Shown: positions 1 to 11,791 of the stretch, piece by piece
How positions within the stretch are numbered: the first letter of the stretch is position 1
Layout of the letters: every line of letters begins with the position of its first letter
Source of the DNA: an uncultured Pelagibacteraceae bacterium
GTDB taxonomy: Bacteria; Pseudomonadota; Alphaproteobacteria; Pelagibacterales; Pelagibacteraceae
Reading direction: 5' to 3'
DNA: 64,000 bases
Assembly: GCA_902575835.1 (NCBI GenBank)
Contig: CACGSX010000003.1
Coordinates: 1-64,000, forward strand
Notes under the pieces: model-generated
Told to the model about the DNA's origin: nothing
Database searches by the model: none
The model's input: only the letters and a program-made list of their open reading frames with translations
Made by a program: the position numbers and the translations under genes

Positions 1-285
1 ATAATAAAATCTAATCGTACAGTAGATTTAATTAAATATTTAAAAAAAAAATTTAAACATTCAGAAATATTTTTTTTAATGGGGGCAGATAACCTAATAA
101 ATTTTCATAAATGGAAGGGGTACAATTCAATAACTAAAATGTGCAAAATATTGGTATTTGATCGAAATGGATACAAATCAAAGGCTTTTAGATCTAAATC
201 ATTTAAGAAATATAATAAAAAAGCAGTTGAATTTATAAAGTTTAATAAAGTCAATATTTCATCTTCTCAATTAAGAAAAATTTGA
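1..285 (+). CDS. nadD: Nicotinate-nucleotide adenylyltransferase, 3' part
   Basis: This is the C-terminal part of NadD, which adenylylates nicotinate mononucleotide in NAD synthesis. The reading frame is open from base 1, so the gene starts outside the window and the Met at 79 is internal. Visible family motifs are a MGADNLINFHKW block, typical of NadD, and a C-terminal ISSSQLRK resembling the usual ISSTxIR nucleotide-binding motif. The protein stops two residues after that motif, whereas many NadD proteins continue for 15-25 residues, so the C-terminus looks trimmed. rsfS follows after 17 bp, the usual nadD-rsfS pairing in bacteria. Confidence 0.88.
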   Translation: MIKSNRTVDLIKYLKKKFKHSEIFFLMGADNLINFHKWKGYNSITKMCKILVFDRNGYKSKAFRSKSFKKYNKKAVEFIKFNKVNISSSQLRKI

Positions 286-302
286 TACTCTAAATTCAAT
301 TA

Positions 303-653
303 ATGGAAAAAATATCAGCTCTTAAAGATGAAATAATCAAAACGCTTGATATTAATAAAGCCTTAGACATAGTTTCAATAGATCTCGAGGGAAAATCATC
401 AGTTGCAGACTTCATGATTATAGCTAGTGGTACATCATCAAGACATATTCAAGCTTTGTCTGAACAAGTTTTTGAAAAATTAAAAATTAATGGTGTGAAT
501 AATTGTAAAATTGAAGGAAAAGATAGCAATGATTGGAAGCTTGTAGATGGAATAGACTTAATTGTTCACATTTTCAATCCTGAAAAAAGAAAATTTTATG
601 AATTAGAGAAAATGTGGTCAGAATTAATTCCTAAAGAAAAACTGATCATATGA
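303..653 (+). CDS. rsfS: Ribosomal silencing factor RsfS
   Basis: RsfS (DUF143/Iojap family) binds ribosomal protein L14 (uL14) and blocks joining of the subunits, lowering translation in starvation. The 116-residue length is normal. Family features are the early LDIVSIDLEGKSSVADFMIIASGTSSRH block (residues about 21-48, given here without its flanks) and the later DWKLVDGIDLIVHIF strand. It sits between nadD and ctpA and overlaps the ctpA start by 4 bp, so the two are probably translationally coupled. The rlmH gene that often follows rsfS is absent here. Confidence 0.92.
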   Translation: MEKISALKDEIIKTLDINKALDIVSIDLEGKSSVADFMIIASGTSSRHIQALSEQVFEKLKINGVNNCKIEGKDSNDWKLVDGIDLIVHIFNPEKRKFYELEKMWSELIPKEKLII

Positions 654-1783
654 AAAAAGTATACTTAATAGCGTCTTTATTTTTTTTCGTATTTACAAAT
701 CCAATTTTGAGTAATGAAAACGATATTTACAAAAAAATTGATTTATTCAGCGAAGTCTTAGATAAAATTAATAAAGAATATGTTGATGAAGTAAATCAGA
801 GTGAAGCAATGGATGCTGCTATAAACGGCGTTTTGCAATCTTTGGATCCTTATTCAGCATATATGTCTCCAGACTCGTTTAAAAATATGCAAACTGAGAC
901 TAGCGGAGAATTTGGAGGATTGGGCATTGAAGTCAGTATGGAGGCTGGTGTCGTAAAAGTAATTTCTCCAATTGATAACTCGCCAGCTGAGGAGGTTGGT
1001 GTTAAAGCTGGAGATTACATCGTTAAAATTGATGATGTTCAAGTTCAAGGAAAAACTCTTTCTGAAGCTGTAGAATTGATGAGAGGCCCAGTTGGATCTG
1101 ATATAGAAATTACTGTCAGAAGAAGAGGAGAAAGAAAAGCACTTATATTTACAATTACAAGAGAAATAATACAAGTTGCATCTGTAAAGTCAGAAATTAA
1201 AGATGATCAAACAGCTTATATAAGATTAACATCATTCAATGAGAATAGTAGTAAACAAATAAAAAATAAAATCAAAGAATTTAAGAAAAATAAGAAAATT
1301 AAAAATTACATATTAGATTTAAGAAACAATCCTGGTGGATTGTTATCTCAAGCGATAAAAATATCAGATTATTTTTTAGAAAATGGAGAAATAGTTTCAA
1401 CAAAAAGTAAAAGGAAGTATGAAAATAGAAAATGGTTTGCAAAAAAAGGAGATATTATTGATGGAGAAACAATGGTTATTTTGATTAATTATGGGTCTGC
1501 ATCAGCATCTGAGATTGTTGCAGGAGCACTACAAGATCACAAAAGAGCTATATTAGTAGGAGAGAGTACATATGGAAAAGGGTCAGTCCAGTCAATTATT
1601 CCTTTAGAAAATGAAGGTGCCATAAGACTTACTGTTTCTAAATACTATCTCCCATCAGGTAAATCGATTTCAAGAGTAGGTGTAAATCCAGATATAGTTA
1701 TTGCTGAAGGTTCAGATGAATTTAGAATAAATACAGATACTGATAACCAGTTGGAATTTGCTCTTAAATTATTAAATGGTTAA
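650..1783 (+). CDS. ctpA: Carboxy-terminal processing protease, S41 family
   Basis: This is a periplasmic serine protease that trims C-termini of exported proteins. Residues 1-21 form a Sec signal peptide. A PDZ domain covers about residues 85-160. The protease core contains Ser285 in the GSASASE motif and Lys310 in YGKGS; the 25-residue spacing matches the Ser/Lys dyad of the CtpA/Prc family. At 377 residues it is somewhat shorter than typical alphaproteobacterial CtpA (about 430-450), mainly at the C-terminus. The start overlaps rsfS by 4 bp and rppH follows after 2 bp, giving a compact nadD-rsfS-ctpA-rppH run. Some alphaproteobacteria have an M23 peptidase gene just upstream of ctpA; none is present here. 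Confidence 0.9.
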   Translation: MKKVYLIASLFFFVFTNPILSNENDIYKKIDLFSEVLDKINKEYVDEVNQSEAMDAAINGVLQSLDPYSAYMSPDSFKNMQTETSGEFGGLGIEVSMEAGVVKVISPIDNSPAEEVGVKAGDYIVKIDDVQVQGKTLSEAVELMRGPVGSDIEITVRRRGERKALIFTITREIIQVASVKSEIKDDQTAYIRLTSFNENSSKQIKNKIKEFKKNKKIKNYILDLRNNPGGLLSQAIKISDYFLENGEIVSTKSKRKYENRKWFAKKGDIIDGETMVILINYGSASASEIVAGALQDHKRAILVGESTYGKGSVQSIIPLENEGAIRLTVSKYYLPSGKSISRVGVNPDIVIAEGSDEFRINTDTDNQLEFALKLLNG

Positions 1784-1785
1784 GA

Positions 1786-2262
1786 ATGAAAGAAAAATTT
1801 CAAAAACTTCCACTAAGAAATGGTGTTGGTATCGCAGTCTTAAATAAAGAAAATAAGATATTTGTTGCAAAAAGAATTGATAATCCTGCTGATTTTTGGC
1901 AGATGCCTCAAGGCGGTATTGATGAAGGTGAAAATTATTTTGATGCTGCGTTAAGGGAACTTAAAGAAGAAACAAGCATAAAGTCAGTAGAACTAATTAA
2001 AGAAATAAACAAATACACAACTTACGATCTTCCTGATCGCCTCTTAGGAATTATTTGGAAAGGAAAATATAAAGGCCAAAAGCAAAAGTGGTTTATTGTA
2101 AAGTTTAATGGAGAGGAAAATGAAATTAACATTAAAACTAAACATCCTGAATTCTTAGATTGGAAGTGGATAGATATTAAAGATTTAACAACTAAAGTTG
2201 TAGATTTTAAACTTCATGTTTACCAAGAAATTCAAAAAGAACTAGAAAAAGTAGTTAATTAA
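1786..2262 (+). CDS. rppH: RNA pyrophosphohydrolase (Nudix)
   Basis: RppH removes pyrophosphate from the 5' end of triphosphorylated mRNA and so starts its decay. The complete Nudix box lies at residues 43-65, with GG, E, REL and EE positions all present, inside a 158-residue protein of normal family size. The WQMPQGG segment before the box and the late HPEFLDWKW are typical of the RppH/IalA group rather than of generic Nudix hydrolases. The stop codon lies in an 8-bp palindrome shared with the stop of the convergent atpC. Confidence 0.92.
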   Translation: MKEKFQKLPLRNGVGIAVLNKENKIFVAKRIDNPADFWQMPQGGIDEGENYFDAALRELKEETSIKSVELIKEINKYTTYDLPDRLLGIIWKGKYKGQKQKWFIVKFNGEENEINIKTKHPEFLDWKWIDIKDLTTKVVDFKLHVYQEIQKELEKVVN

Positions 2263-2652
2263 TACCTATAGATTTTAGAACTTCGACTTTGTGATTTAAA
2301 AGAAATCTTTTTTGATCATCGATATTATCTTTTGATAATTCTGCTTCAGCACTGGTTATCGATTCAGATACAAAATTTTTATCAGCATCTTTTAAATCAA
2401 AAATTGAGCTAGTTAATACAGATAACGTATTATCTTTAAATTCGACAATACCATCTTCAACATAAAAGTTTTGTTCCTCAGATTCAGAAAATACTCTAAT
2501 TATTCCTGGTTTTAAAAATGAGATAATTGGAATATGGTCTTTAAGAATACCAATCTCTCCTTCTACAGCAGGAATTACAACTTCAAATACATTGTCTTTT
2601 GAAAGAAAAGATTGTTCTGGGTTTACAATATCTATATTAAAAAGATTACTCA

Positions 2653-2653
<1 letters not shown>
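2255..2653 (-). CDS. atpC: F1 ATP synthase epsilon subunit
   Basis: Epsilon is a central-stalk subunit that couples and can inhibit rotation. The 132-residue protein has the N-terminal beta-sandwich typical of the family (GEIGILKDHIPIISFLKPG near residues 32-50) and a helical C-terminus with SITSAEAELSK. It is the last gene of atpHAGDC, starting directly after the atpD stop. Its own stop overlaps the rppH stop by 8 bp on the other strand, and no terminator is visible. Confidence 0.93.
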
Positions 2654-4958
<2,305 letters not shown>

Positions 4959-4964
4959 TTATAA

Positions 4965-6485
4965 TTATTTAATTCCTTTAATTAATTCTACTAATTGTTT
5001 TTCAATGTCTTCCTCAATCTTTCCAGTTTTGGCAATAGACTCCATAATCTCAGGCTTATCAGATTTACACTTTTGTAGAACTTTATTTTCAAAGTCAGCT
5101 ACATCTTTAAGTTCAATATCATCCAAATAACCTTTTACACCACAGAAAATTGATATAACTTGTTCTGCAACTGTCATGGGAGAATATTGTCCTTGTTTTA
5201 AAAGTTCAGTTAACTTCGAACCTCTATTTAAAAGTTTCTGTGTAGATGCATCTAAATCAGATCCAAATTGAGCAAAAGCTGCCATTTCTCTGTATTGAGC
5301 TAACTCTAATTTAATTGATCCAGCCACAGATTTCATAGCTTTAGTTTGTGCAGCTGATCCAACTCTAGATACGGATAATCCAACGTTTACTGCTGGTCTA
5401 ATTCCTTGATTGAAAAGTTCAGTTTCTAAAAATATTTGCCCATCTGTAATAGATATTACATTTGTTGGAATATATGCAGAAACATCACCTGCTTGTGTTT
5501 CAATAATTGGTAGCGCAGTTAAAGAACCTCCGCCATTTTCATCACTTAATTTAGCAGCTCTTTCTAATAATCTACTATGTAAATAAAACACATCTCCTGG
5601 ATATGCTTCACGCCCCGGTGGTCTTCTTAATAATAATGACATTTGTCTATATGCGACTGCTTGCTTAGATAAATCATCGTAAATAATTAAAGCATGCATT
5701 CCATTATCTCTAAAATATTCTCCCATAGTACATCCTGTGTAAGGAGCTAAAAACTGAAGAGGCGCAGAGTCTGAGGCTGTTGCGGAAACTATAGTTGTAT
5801 ATTCCATTGCGCCAGCGTCCTCTAATGTTTTTACAATCTGAGCAACAGTTGATCTTTTTTGTCCAATTGCAACATATATACAATAAAGTTTTTTACTTTC
5901 GTCGTCTGACTCATTAATTTTCTTCTGATTGATAATTGTATCGATAGCTACTGCAGTTTTACCTGTTTGACGATCTCCAATTATAAGTTCCCTTTGCCCT
6001 CTTCCAACGGGAATTAAGCTATCAATTGCTTTTAAACCTGTTTGCATTGGTTCACCAACAGATTGTCGTGGAATAATTCCTGGCGCTTTAACTTCTACTC
6101 TTTTTCTCTCTAAACTTTTATCTAAAGCTCCTTTTCCATCAATTGGATTTCCTAATCCATCAACAACTCTTCCTAAAAGTTGTTTTCCAACTGGTACATC
6201 AACAATCGCACCAGTTCTTTTTACAGTATCTCCCTCTTTAATTTCTCTATCATCACCAAATATAACAACACCAACGTTGTCACTCTCTAAGTTTAATGCC
6301 ATTCCTTTAGAGCCATCGGAAAACTCAACCATTTCTCCTGCTTGAACATTATCCAAGCCATAAATTCTTGCAATTCCATCTCCAACAGACAATACTTGTC
6401 CCACCTCTGAAACTTCAGCTCTATCGCCAAGTTTTTTTATCTGTTCTTTTAGTATTTTTGTTACTTCTGAAGGATTTATTTCCAT
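4965..6485 (-). CDS. atpA: F1 ATP synthase alpha subunit
   Basis: Alpha is the non-catalytic nucleotide-binding subunit of F1. The P-loop GDRQTGKT is at residues 170-177 and the family segments [21 protein letters not shown] and [14 protein letters not shown] are intact. The length of 506 is normal. The start codon lies directly after the atpH stop, which is consistent with translation coupling in atpHAGDC. Confidence 0.97.
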   Translation of the reverse strand: MEINPSEVTKILKEQIKKLGDRAEVSEVGQVLSVGDGIARIYGLDNVQAGEMVEFSDGSKGMALNLESDNVGVVIFGDDREIKEGDTVKRTGAIVDVPVGKQLLGRVVDGLGNPIDGKGALDKSLERKRVEVKAPGIIPRQSVGEPMQTGLKAIDSLIPVGRGQRELIIGDRQTGKTAVAIDTIINQKKINESDDESKKLYCIYVAIGQKRSTVAQIVKTLEDAGAMEYTTIVSATASDSAPLQFLAPYTGCTMGEYFRDNGMHALIIYDDLSKQAVAYRQMSLLLRRPPGREAYPGDVFYLHSRLLERAAKLSDENGGGSLTALPIIETQAGDVSAYIPTNVISITDGQIFLETELFNQGIRPAVNVGLSVSRVGSAAQTKAMKSVAGSIKLELAQYREMAAFAQFGSDLDASTQKLLNRGSKLTELLKQGQYSPMTVAEQVISIFCGVKGYLDDIELKDVADFENKVLQKCKSDKPEIMESIAKTGKIEEDIEKQLVELIKGIK

Positions 6486-7040
6486 TTATGCCTCTATCAT
6501 TTGTTTTTGAATTTGTTGCAGTTTATTTTTAATAGAATTATCTACCATTGTGCTTCCCACTTTTAATACCAAACCACCAATTAAACTTGGGTCAAATTTA
6601 TAATTTAACTGTATCTTAGCTCCAAAGTTTTGAGATAACTCTTCTTTAATTTTAGAAATATCTGTTTCATTAAGTTCTTTAGCTGAAAAAAGCTCTGCTT
6701 TTATCTCGCCTCTAGCTTTCGAACATACCTCTATAAAATCTCTTAAAATTTTTTCTAAATAAAAAAATCTTCTTTTTTGTATTAAAAAAACCAGAAATCT
6801 TTTTAAAAGATTATCGAAATTGTTTTTTTCAGAAATTGTTTCAATAACTCTAGTTAAATCCTCAATGCTTGTCGTAGGGTTTTTAATTAAATATCTAAAT
6901 TCTTTACTTTCATTTATGAGTCTACTTATTGCAACGACTTGTTCCTCTACTTTTGCTAGAGATTTATCTTCATTAGCCAGCTCAAATAACGCTTGCGCGT
7001 AACTGTTGTTAGAAGTTATTGATATTTTGTTTTCGCTCAA
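6486..7040 (-). CDS. atpH: F1 ATP synthase delta subunit
   Basis: Delta joins F1 to the peripheral stalk of F0. The 184 residues contain the OSCP/delta landmarks: NSYAQALFELA near the N-terminus, IKNPTTS around residue 55, and C-terminal DPSLIGGLVLKVGSTMVDNSIKNKL. It is the first gene of the F1 operon. About 100 bp of non-coding DNA precede it, the most likely place for the operon promoter. Confidence 0.93.
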   Translation of the reverse strand: MSENKISITSNNSYAQALFELANEDKSLAKVEEQVVAISRLINESKEFRYLIKNPTTSIEDLTRVIETISEKNNFDNLLKRFLVFLIQKRRFFYLEKILRDFIEVCSKARGEIKAELFSAKELNETDISKIKEELSQNFGAKIQLNYKFDPSLIGGLVLKVGSTMVDNSIKNKLQQIQKQMIEA

Positions 7041-7092
7041 TTTATACTCTCAATTGTGAAGATGTTTAAAATTTCGCTTAGATAACATACGA

Positions 7093-7122
7093 ATTATCAG
7101 TCTTCAAGGCTCAGATTGTGAA
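7093..7122 (-). promoter_or_regulatory. Possible promoter of atpHAGDC
   Basis: In the 102-bp gap between priA and atpH, the minus strand carries TTCACA (7117-7122) and GATAAT (7093-7098) with an 18-bp spacer. This resembles a sigma-70 promoter, and the start would fall about 45-50 bp upstream of the atpH start codon. AT-rich DNA gives many chance matches, so this is only a candidate. No terminator hairpin for priA is visible in the gap. Confidence 0.3.
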
Positions 7123-7142
7123 AAATGGTAAGATTTAATGGG

Positions 7143-9098
7143 CTAATTGAAGCTGATAGGGTCAACATCAACTGAAAGTTTCATTCCTTTGGAGAGTTGA
7201 AATTCTTTCAATACATCTTTCAATTTTTTCTGAATACTAGATGTTTTTTTTGCTCTTATTAATAGTCTATTTCTGAATTTTTGATTAATTCTATATATTG
7301 GGGCGTTTACGGGACCTAAAATTTTTGCATCGATAGACTTTGATAAAATATTTTTAAGTTTTGCGGCATCTATATCTAATTTTTTTTCATTTGATGAAGA
7401 TAAAATTAAAGCGATAAATCTTTCGTAGGGAGGTAAATTATTCTTTTTTCTTAAATTTAATTCATTTTCTAAAAATTTAAAAGGATCTTCGTTTGTAATT
7501 TGATTTATAACTTCTGGTTTTAAGTTATATGTTTGGAAATAAATATTTGCTGGCTTGCCAGTTCTACCCGCTCTTCCTGATAACTGGTGGTAAAGTTGTA
7601 AATTTTTTTCAGTGCTCCTAAGATCGTGTCCTTGAGAAGTTAAATCAATATCTAATACAACAATACAATTCAATTTTGGAAAGTGAAATCCTTTTGATAT
7701 TAATTGAGTACCTACAAGAATATCTATTTCACCAGATATAATTTTATCCAATTTATCTTTACCAGATGCTTTATTCATTGTGTCGCTGGAAAAAATTGTT
7801 GTTTTTTTATTAGGGAATAAGTTTTTAACCTCTTCCGCAATTTTTTCTACTCCAGGTCCACTAAATACAAACTCACAAATATCTCCTTTTTTACAATCTC
7901 TATTTAATTTTGATTTATATCCGCAGTAATGACACAAAAGAATTTTTTTATTTTTGTGAAATACTAAATTTATAGAGCACCTAGGGCATGTAAAAACATT
8001 TAAACATTTTTTACATAAAACGTAGGGCGCAAAACCTCTTCTATTTATGAAGAAGAGAATTTGATCTTTTTTATTTAAATGTTCTTTTACTTTTTCAATA
8101 GTTTTAAGAGATATAGAACTTTTGGTTGCTAGTTGATTTTGATAAAGATCTATAACATGGTGTTTGGGCAAATTCGCACCTTTATATCGATTAAGTAATC
8201 TTGAGTAATTATATTTTTTAATTTTAATATTTTCAAATGTTTCGATTGATGGAACTGCAGTTACTAAATTTATTGGAATATTTTCATGTTTAGCTCTTGA
8301 TATTGCCATATCTCTAGCATTATAGATAATTCCTTCATCTTGTTTGTAAGATTGATCGTGTTCTTCATCTACAGTAATTAAACCCAATTTTTTGAATGGT
8401 AGAAATAAAGATGACCTTGCTCCAATAGCTACTTTTATTCGGCCTGAGGATAAACCATTCCATATAATTTTTCTTTTTTTTGGGCTTACTTTTGAATGCC
8501 AAACTGCAGCTTCGAATCCAAAATAAGATTTAAATTTTTTTTCAAATTCATTTGTTAACCCTATTTCGGGCAATAAAATTAGAGCTTGTGATCCAATATT
8601 TAGAATTTTTTCAATAGCTTTAAAATAAACTATTGTTTTGCCTGAACCTGTTGTTCCTTGAAGTAAATGAACTCTAAAACCGCTATCATATTTTGATAAT
8701 TCTTTATAAGCGTTATTTTGTTCTTCAGAAAGTTGATAAATTTTTTTTTCATTTGATACATCGTATTTTAATAGATCTTTGTCATTTTTTATTTTTAAAT
8801 TTTCGTCATTAATCAAATGTAGTTTTAGACACATTCCTAGAGGTACAAGATTATAGTTAGAAAACCACTTTAGAAAATTGATTGTATTTTTACTTAGTGG
8901 TTCAATTTCAATTTTTTCAGTTATAGATTTTAATTTAAATTCTTTCTTATTCTTTTCTTCAAAAATATCCCAAATTACACCAATAATATTTTTCTTACCA
9001 AAAGGCACTTTTACATAATCTCCTGGTTTTAATTTAAGATTACTTAGATATGTAAATGGATGATCAAATATATTAGGCAATAGAACAGGATATTTCAT
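7143..9098 (-). CDS. priA: Primosomal protein N', replication restart helicase
   Basis: PriA is the DExH helicase that reloads the replisome at stalled forks. Residues 148-155 are the Walker A motif GTTGSGKT and DEEH forms the Walker B. The helicase C-domain carries VGTQLISKGFHFP and HQLSGRAGR. A zinc-binding cysteine array is present (CKKC, CPRC, CHYC), but the last pair is spaced CKKGDIC rather than the usual CxxC. At 651 residues it is shorter than E. coli PriA (732), mainly in the N-terminal DNA-binding region. It lies between lpd and the atp operon in the same direction. Confidence 0.93.
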   Translation of the reverse strand: MKYPVLLPNIFDHPFTYLSNLKLKPGDYVKVPFGKKNIIGVIWDIFEEKNKKEFKLKSITEKIEIEPLSKNTINFLKWFSNYNLVPLGMCLKLHLINDENLKIKNDKDLLKYDVSNEKKIYQLSEEQNNAYKELSKYDSGFRVHLLQGTTGSGKTIVYFKAIEKILNIGSQALILLPEIGLTNEFEKKFKSYFGFEAAVWHSKVSPKKRKIIWNGLSSGRIKVAIGARSSLFLPFKKLGLITVDEEHDQSYKQDEGIIYNARDMAISRAKHENIPINLVTAVPSIETFENIKIKKYNYSRLLNRYKGANLPKHHVIDLYQNQLATKSSISLKTIEKVKEHLNKKDQILFFINRRGFAPYVLCKKCLNVFTCPRCSINLVFHKNKKILLCHYCGYKSKLNRDCKKGDICEFVFSGPGVEKIAEEVKNLFPNKKTTIFSSDTMNKASGKDKLDKIISGEIDILVGTQLISKGFHFPKLNCIVVLDIDLTSQGHDLRSTEKNLQLYHQLSGRAGRTGKPANIYFQTYNLKPEVINQITNEDPFKFLENELNLRKKNNLPPYERFIALILSSSNEKKLDIDAAKLKNILSKSIDAKILGPVNAPIYRINQKFRNRLLIRAKKTSSIQKKLKDVLKEFQLSKGMKLSVDVDPISFN

Positions 9099-9117
9099 AA
9101 ATTAATTATGATATATA

Positions 9118-10515
9118 TTAAGAGTGTATCTGTCTTTTATCTACAGATAATGCCGCTTCTTTTATAGCCTCTGAAAATGTTGGGTGTGCGTGGCATGTTC
9201 TTGCAATATCTTCTGAACTGGCCCCAAACTCCATTGCAACGGACATTTCTGCTATCATTTCTCCTGCATGTGGACCAATTATATGTACACCAAGCACTTT
9301 ATCAGTTGATTGTTCTGCCAAAATTTTTACAAAACCCTCCGGTTCATCAATTGCTTTGGCTCTCGAATTTGCCATAAAAGGGAATTTACCAATTTTATAA
9401 CCAATGTTTTCTTTTTTTAATTGCTCCTCAGTTTTACCAACATAAGCTACCTCTGGGGATGTATAAACAACTCCAGGAATAATATCATAATTAACATGAC
9501 CTGATTGTCCTGCTATAAGTTCTGCAACGGCAATCCCTTCTTCTTCGGCTTTATGGGCTAACATAGGACCATCAATAACATCTCCTATTGCGTATATATT
9601 TTTAATATTTGTCTCAAAATTTTTATTTACTTTAACTCTTCCTTTTTCATCTAAAGCTACACCAACTTTATCTAAATTTAAATTTTTAGTATAAGGTCTT
9701 CGTCCAACAGAAATTAAAACAACATCAACATCGTGTTTAACTTTTTGACCATCATTTTGTGAAGTCTCCACCGTTACACCATTAGAGTTTTTAGTTATTT
9801 TATCAACTTTAGTATTAAGGTTGAATTTTATACCTTGCTTTTTTAATATTTTCATAAATTCATTTGAAATATCTCGATCCATTCCGGGAGTGATATGGTC
9901 TAAAAATTCTACAACTGTAACTTCAGTACCAAGTCTTGACCAAACTGATCCCATTTCTAATCCTATATATCCTCCTCCGACAACAATCATTTTATTAGGA
10001 AGCTTGGGAATAGATAGGGCTCCAGTTGAAGAGAGAATTCTTTCTTCATCGAAATCTACTCCAGGCAATGAAACTGGCTCTGATCCTGTGCTGATTATTG
10101 TTTTATCAGTTTGAATTATTTTAGTGCCTTCAGAGCCTTCAATTTTTATTGAATTTTCGTTCTCAAATGAACCTTTGCCTTTAAAATATGTGACTTTGTT
10201 TTTTTTGAATAAAAATTCCACTCCTTTAGTCAAAACTGTTACAGCTTTGTCTTTATTTTTCATCATTTTATCTAAATTAAGTTTTATTTCACCAGTCTCA
10301 ATTCCAATTTTTTCAAAATTTTTAGCACTGTGAAATTTTTCAGATAAATTAAGTAAACTTTTTGATGGAATGCATCCTATATTTAAGCATGTTCCTCCTA
10401 GAGACCCTCTAGACTCTATGCATGCTGTTTTAAGACCAAGTTGAGACAATCTAATTGCACAAACATATCCTCCAGGGCCACCACCAATTACTGTTACGTC
10501 AAATTTTTCTGGCAT
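9118..10515 (-). CDS. lpdA: Dihydrolipoamide dehydrogenase (E3)
   Basis: E3 reoxidises the lipoyl arm of 2-oxoacid dehydrogenases with NAD+. The FAD motif GGGPGGY is at residues 11-17 and the redox disulfide is Cys43/Cys48 in GGTCLNIGC. The NAD motif VVGGGYIGLE lies near 178 and the C-terminal HAHPTFSEAIKEA holds the catalytic His-Glu pair. It is 465 residues, a normal length. The gene follows sucB after 1 bp, so it is probably the E3 of the 2-oxoglutarate dehydrogenase complex. Confidence 0.96.
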   Translation of the reverse strand: MPEKFDVTVIGGGPGGYVCAIRLSQLGLKTACIESRGSLGGTCLNIGCIPSKSLLNLSEKFHSAKNFEKIGIETGEIKLNLDKMMKNKDKAVTVLTKGVEFLFKKNKVTYFKGKGSFENENSIKIEGSEGTKIIQTDKTIISTGSEPVSLPGVDFDEERILSSTGALSIPKLPNKMIVVGGGYIGLEMGSVWSRLGTEVTVVEFLDHITPGMDRDISNEFMKILKKQGIKFNLNTKVDKITKNSNGVTVETSQNDGQKVKHDVDVVLISVGRRPYTKNLNLDKVGVALDEKGRVKVNKNFETNIKNIYAIGDVIDGPMLAHKAEEEGIAVAELIAGQSGHVNYDIIPGVVYTSPEVAYVGKTEEQLKKENIGYKIGKFPFMANSRAKAIDEPEGFVKILAEQSTDKVLGVHIIGPHAGEMIAEMSVAMEFGASSEDIARTCHAHPTFSEAIKEAALSVDKRQIHS

Positions 10516-10516
10516 A

Positions 10517-11791
10517 TTATAAATTTAAAAACAACCTTCTTGGGTCTTCTAAGTTTTCTTTAACAGTTTTTAAAAAACTTACAGATTCTTTTCCATCAAT
10601 TATTCTATGATCATAAGACAATGCTAAAAACATTACAGGTCTAGCCTTTATCTCACCATCAACAACAACGGGTCTTTCAACAATATTATGCATTCCAAGA
10701 ACTGCTGACTGAGGAGGGTTTAAAATAGGAGTAGATAACATTGATCCATAAACACCTCCGTTGCTAATTGTAAACGTTCCCCCTTGAAGATCCTCTATGG
10801 TAAGACTGCCATTTTTTGCTTTGTCTGACAGATCTTTTATGTTTTTTTCAATGTCAGCAAAAGACATTTCATCAGCATTTTTTAATACTGGAACTACTAA
10901 TCCTTTTTCAGTTCCTACTGCAAAGCTCACATTATAATAATTTTTGTAAACCATTTCATCATTTTCAACTTCAGCATTTATTGCAGGAAATAATTTTAAT
11001 CCTACTATACAAGCTTTCACAAAAAAGGACATGAAGCCAAGTTTAATTCCATAACTATTTTGGAAATCTTCCTGGTTATCTTTTCTCATTGAAATTATAT
11101 TTGACATATCAACCTCATTAAACGTTGTAAGCATAGCTGCATTATTTTGAGCCTCTTTTAAACGTTTAGCAATCGTTTGTCTTAGTCTTGACATTTTAAT
11201 TCGTTCTTCTTCGCCGTATTGAATTTTTCTTTCGTTAGGTTGAGGGTTAGCTCCCATTAAACTTATTAAATCACCTTTTAAAATTCTACCATCTTTACCT
11301 GTCCCTTTTACTTCATCTAAATTAATTTTATTTTCAACAACCATTTTTCTTACAGCAGGAGAAAGTGTTTTATTTTGTTTAATAGGCTTGGTTTCTTTAA
11401 CTTCATCAGTTAATACCAATGGTTCTTCGTCAAGCAATAAAGGTTCTTGAGTTTTTTTTGTATCTTTTTTCTTTTCGATTTCTAAATTTATTACATTATT
11501 TTTTTCAACGTTTCCTTTAACCGGCTCAGCTTCCTTTTCTTCTTTAAGAGCACCACCTTCTGAAATCATTCCTAATACAGTTCCAACTTCGACTGTATCA
11601 CCATCTTTTGAGTTGATCTCTGATATAACACCACTCGCAGGTGCTGGAACTTCTAAGTTTACTTTGTCAGTTTCTAATTCTACTACAGCTTCATCAGCAA
11701 CTACGTTATCACCTTTTTTCTTTAACCATTTCGTGACCGTAGCCTCTGTAATACTTTCTCCCAAAACTGGAACTAATATTTTTTCACTCAT
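10517..11791 (-). CDS. sucB: 2-Oxoglutarate dehydrogenase E2, dihydrolipoamide succinyltransferase
   Basis: E2 transfers the succinyl group to CoA. It has one lipoyl domain with the lipoylated Lys43 ([10 protein letters not shown]). A charged linker of about residues 85-140, rich in Lys/Glu/Pro/Thr, follows. The E1/E3-binding domain lies near 143-180 (SPAVRKMV...GRILKGD), and the C-terminal catalytic domain has the active-site His395 in SYDHRIIDG. The length of 424 is normal. It lies directly between sucA and lpdA. Confidence 0.95.
   Translation of the reverse strand: MSEKILVPVLGESITEATVTKWLKKKGDNVVADEAVVELETDKVNLEVPAPASGVISEINSKDGDTVEVGTVLGMISEGGALKEEKEAEPVKGNVEKNNVINLEIEKKKDTKKTQEPLLLDEEPLVLTDEVKETKPIKQNKTLSPAVRKMVVENKINLDEVKGTGKDGRILKGDLISLMGANPQPNERKIQYGEEERIKMSRLRQTIAKRLKEAQNNAAMLTTFNEVDMSNIISMRKDNQEDFQNSYGIKLGFMSFFVKACIVGLKLFPAINAEVENDEMVYKNYYNVSFAVGTEKGLVVPVLKNADEMSFADIEKNIKDLSDKAKNGSLTIEDLQGGTFTISNGGVYGSMLSTPILNPPQSAVLGMHNIVERPVVVDGEIKARPVMFLALSYDHRIIDGKESVSFLKTVKENLEDPRRLFLNL

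Noticed and set aside
7085-7125. Third copy of the ACAAnnTnnGATTGT palindrome upstream of atpH
   Set aside because: GATTGT occurs at 7114-7119 but the left half is out of register and there is no dyad.
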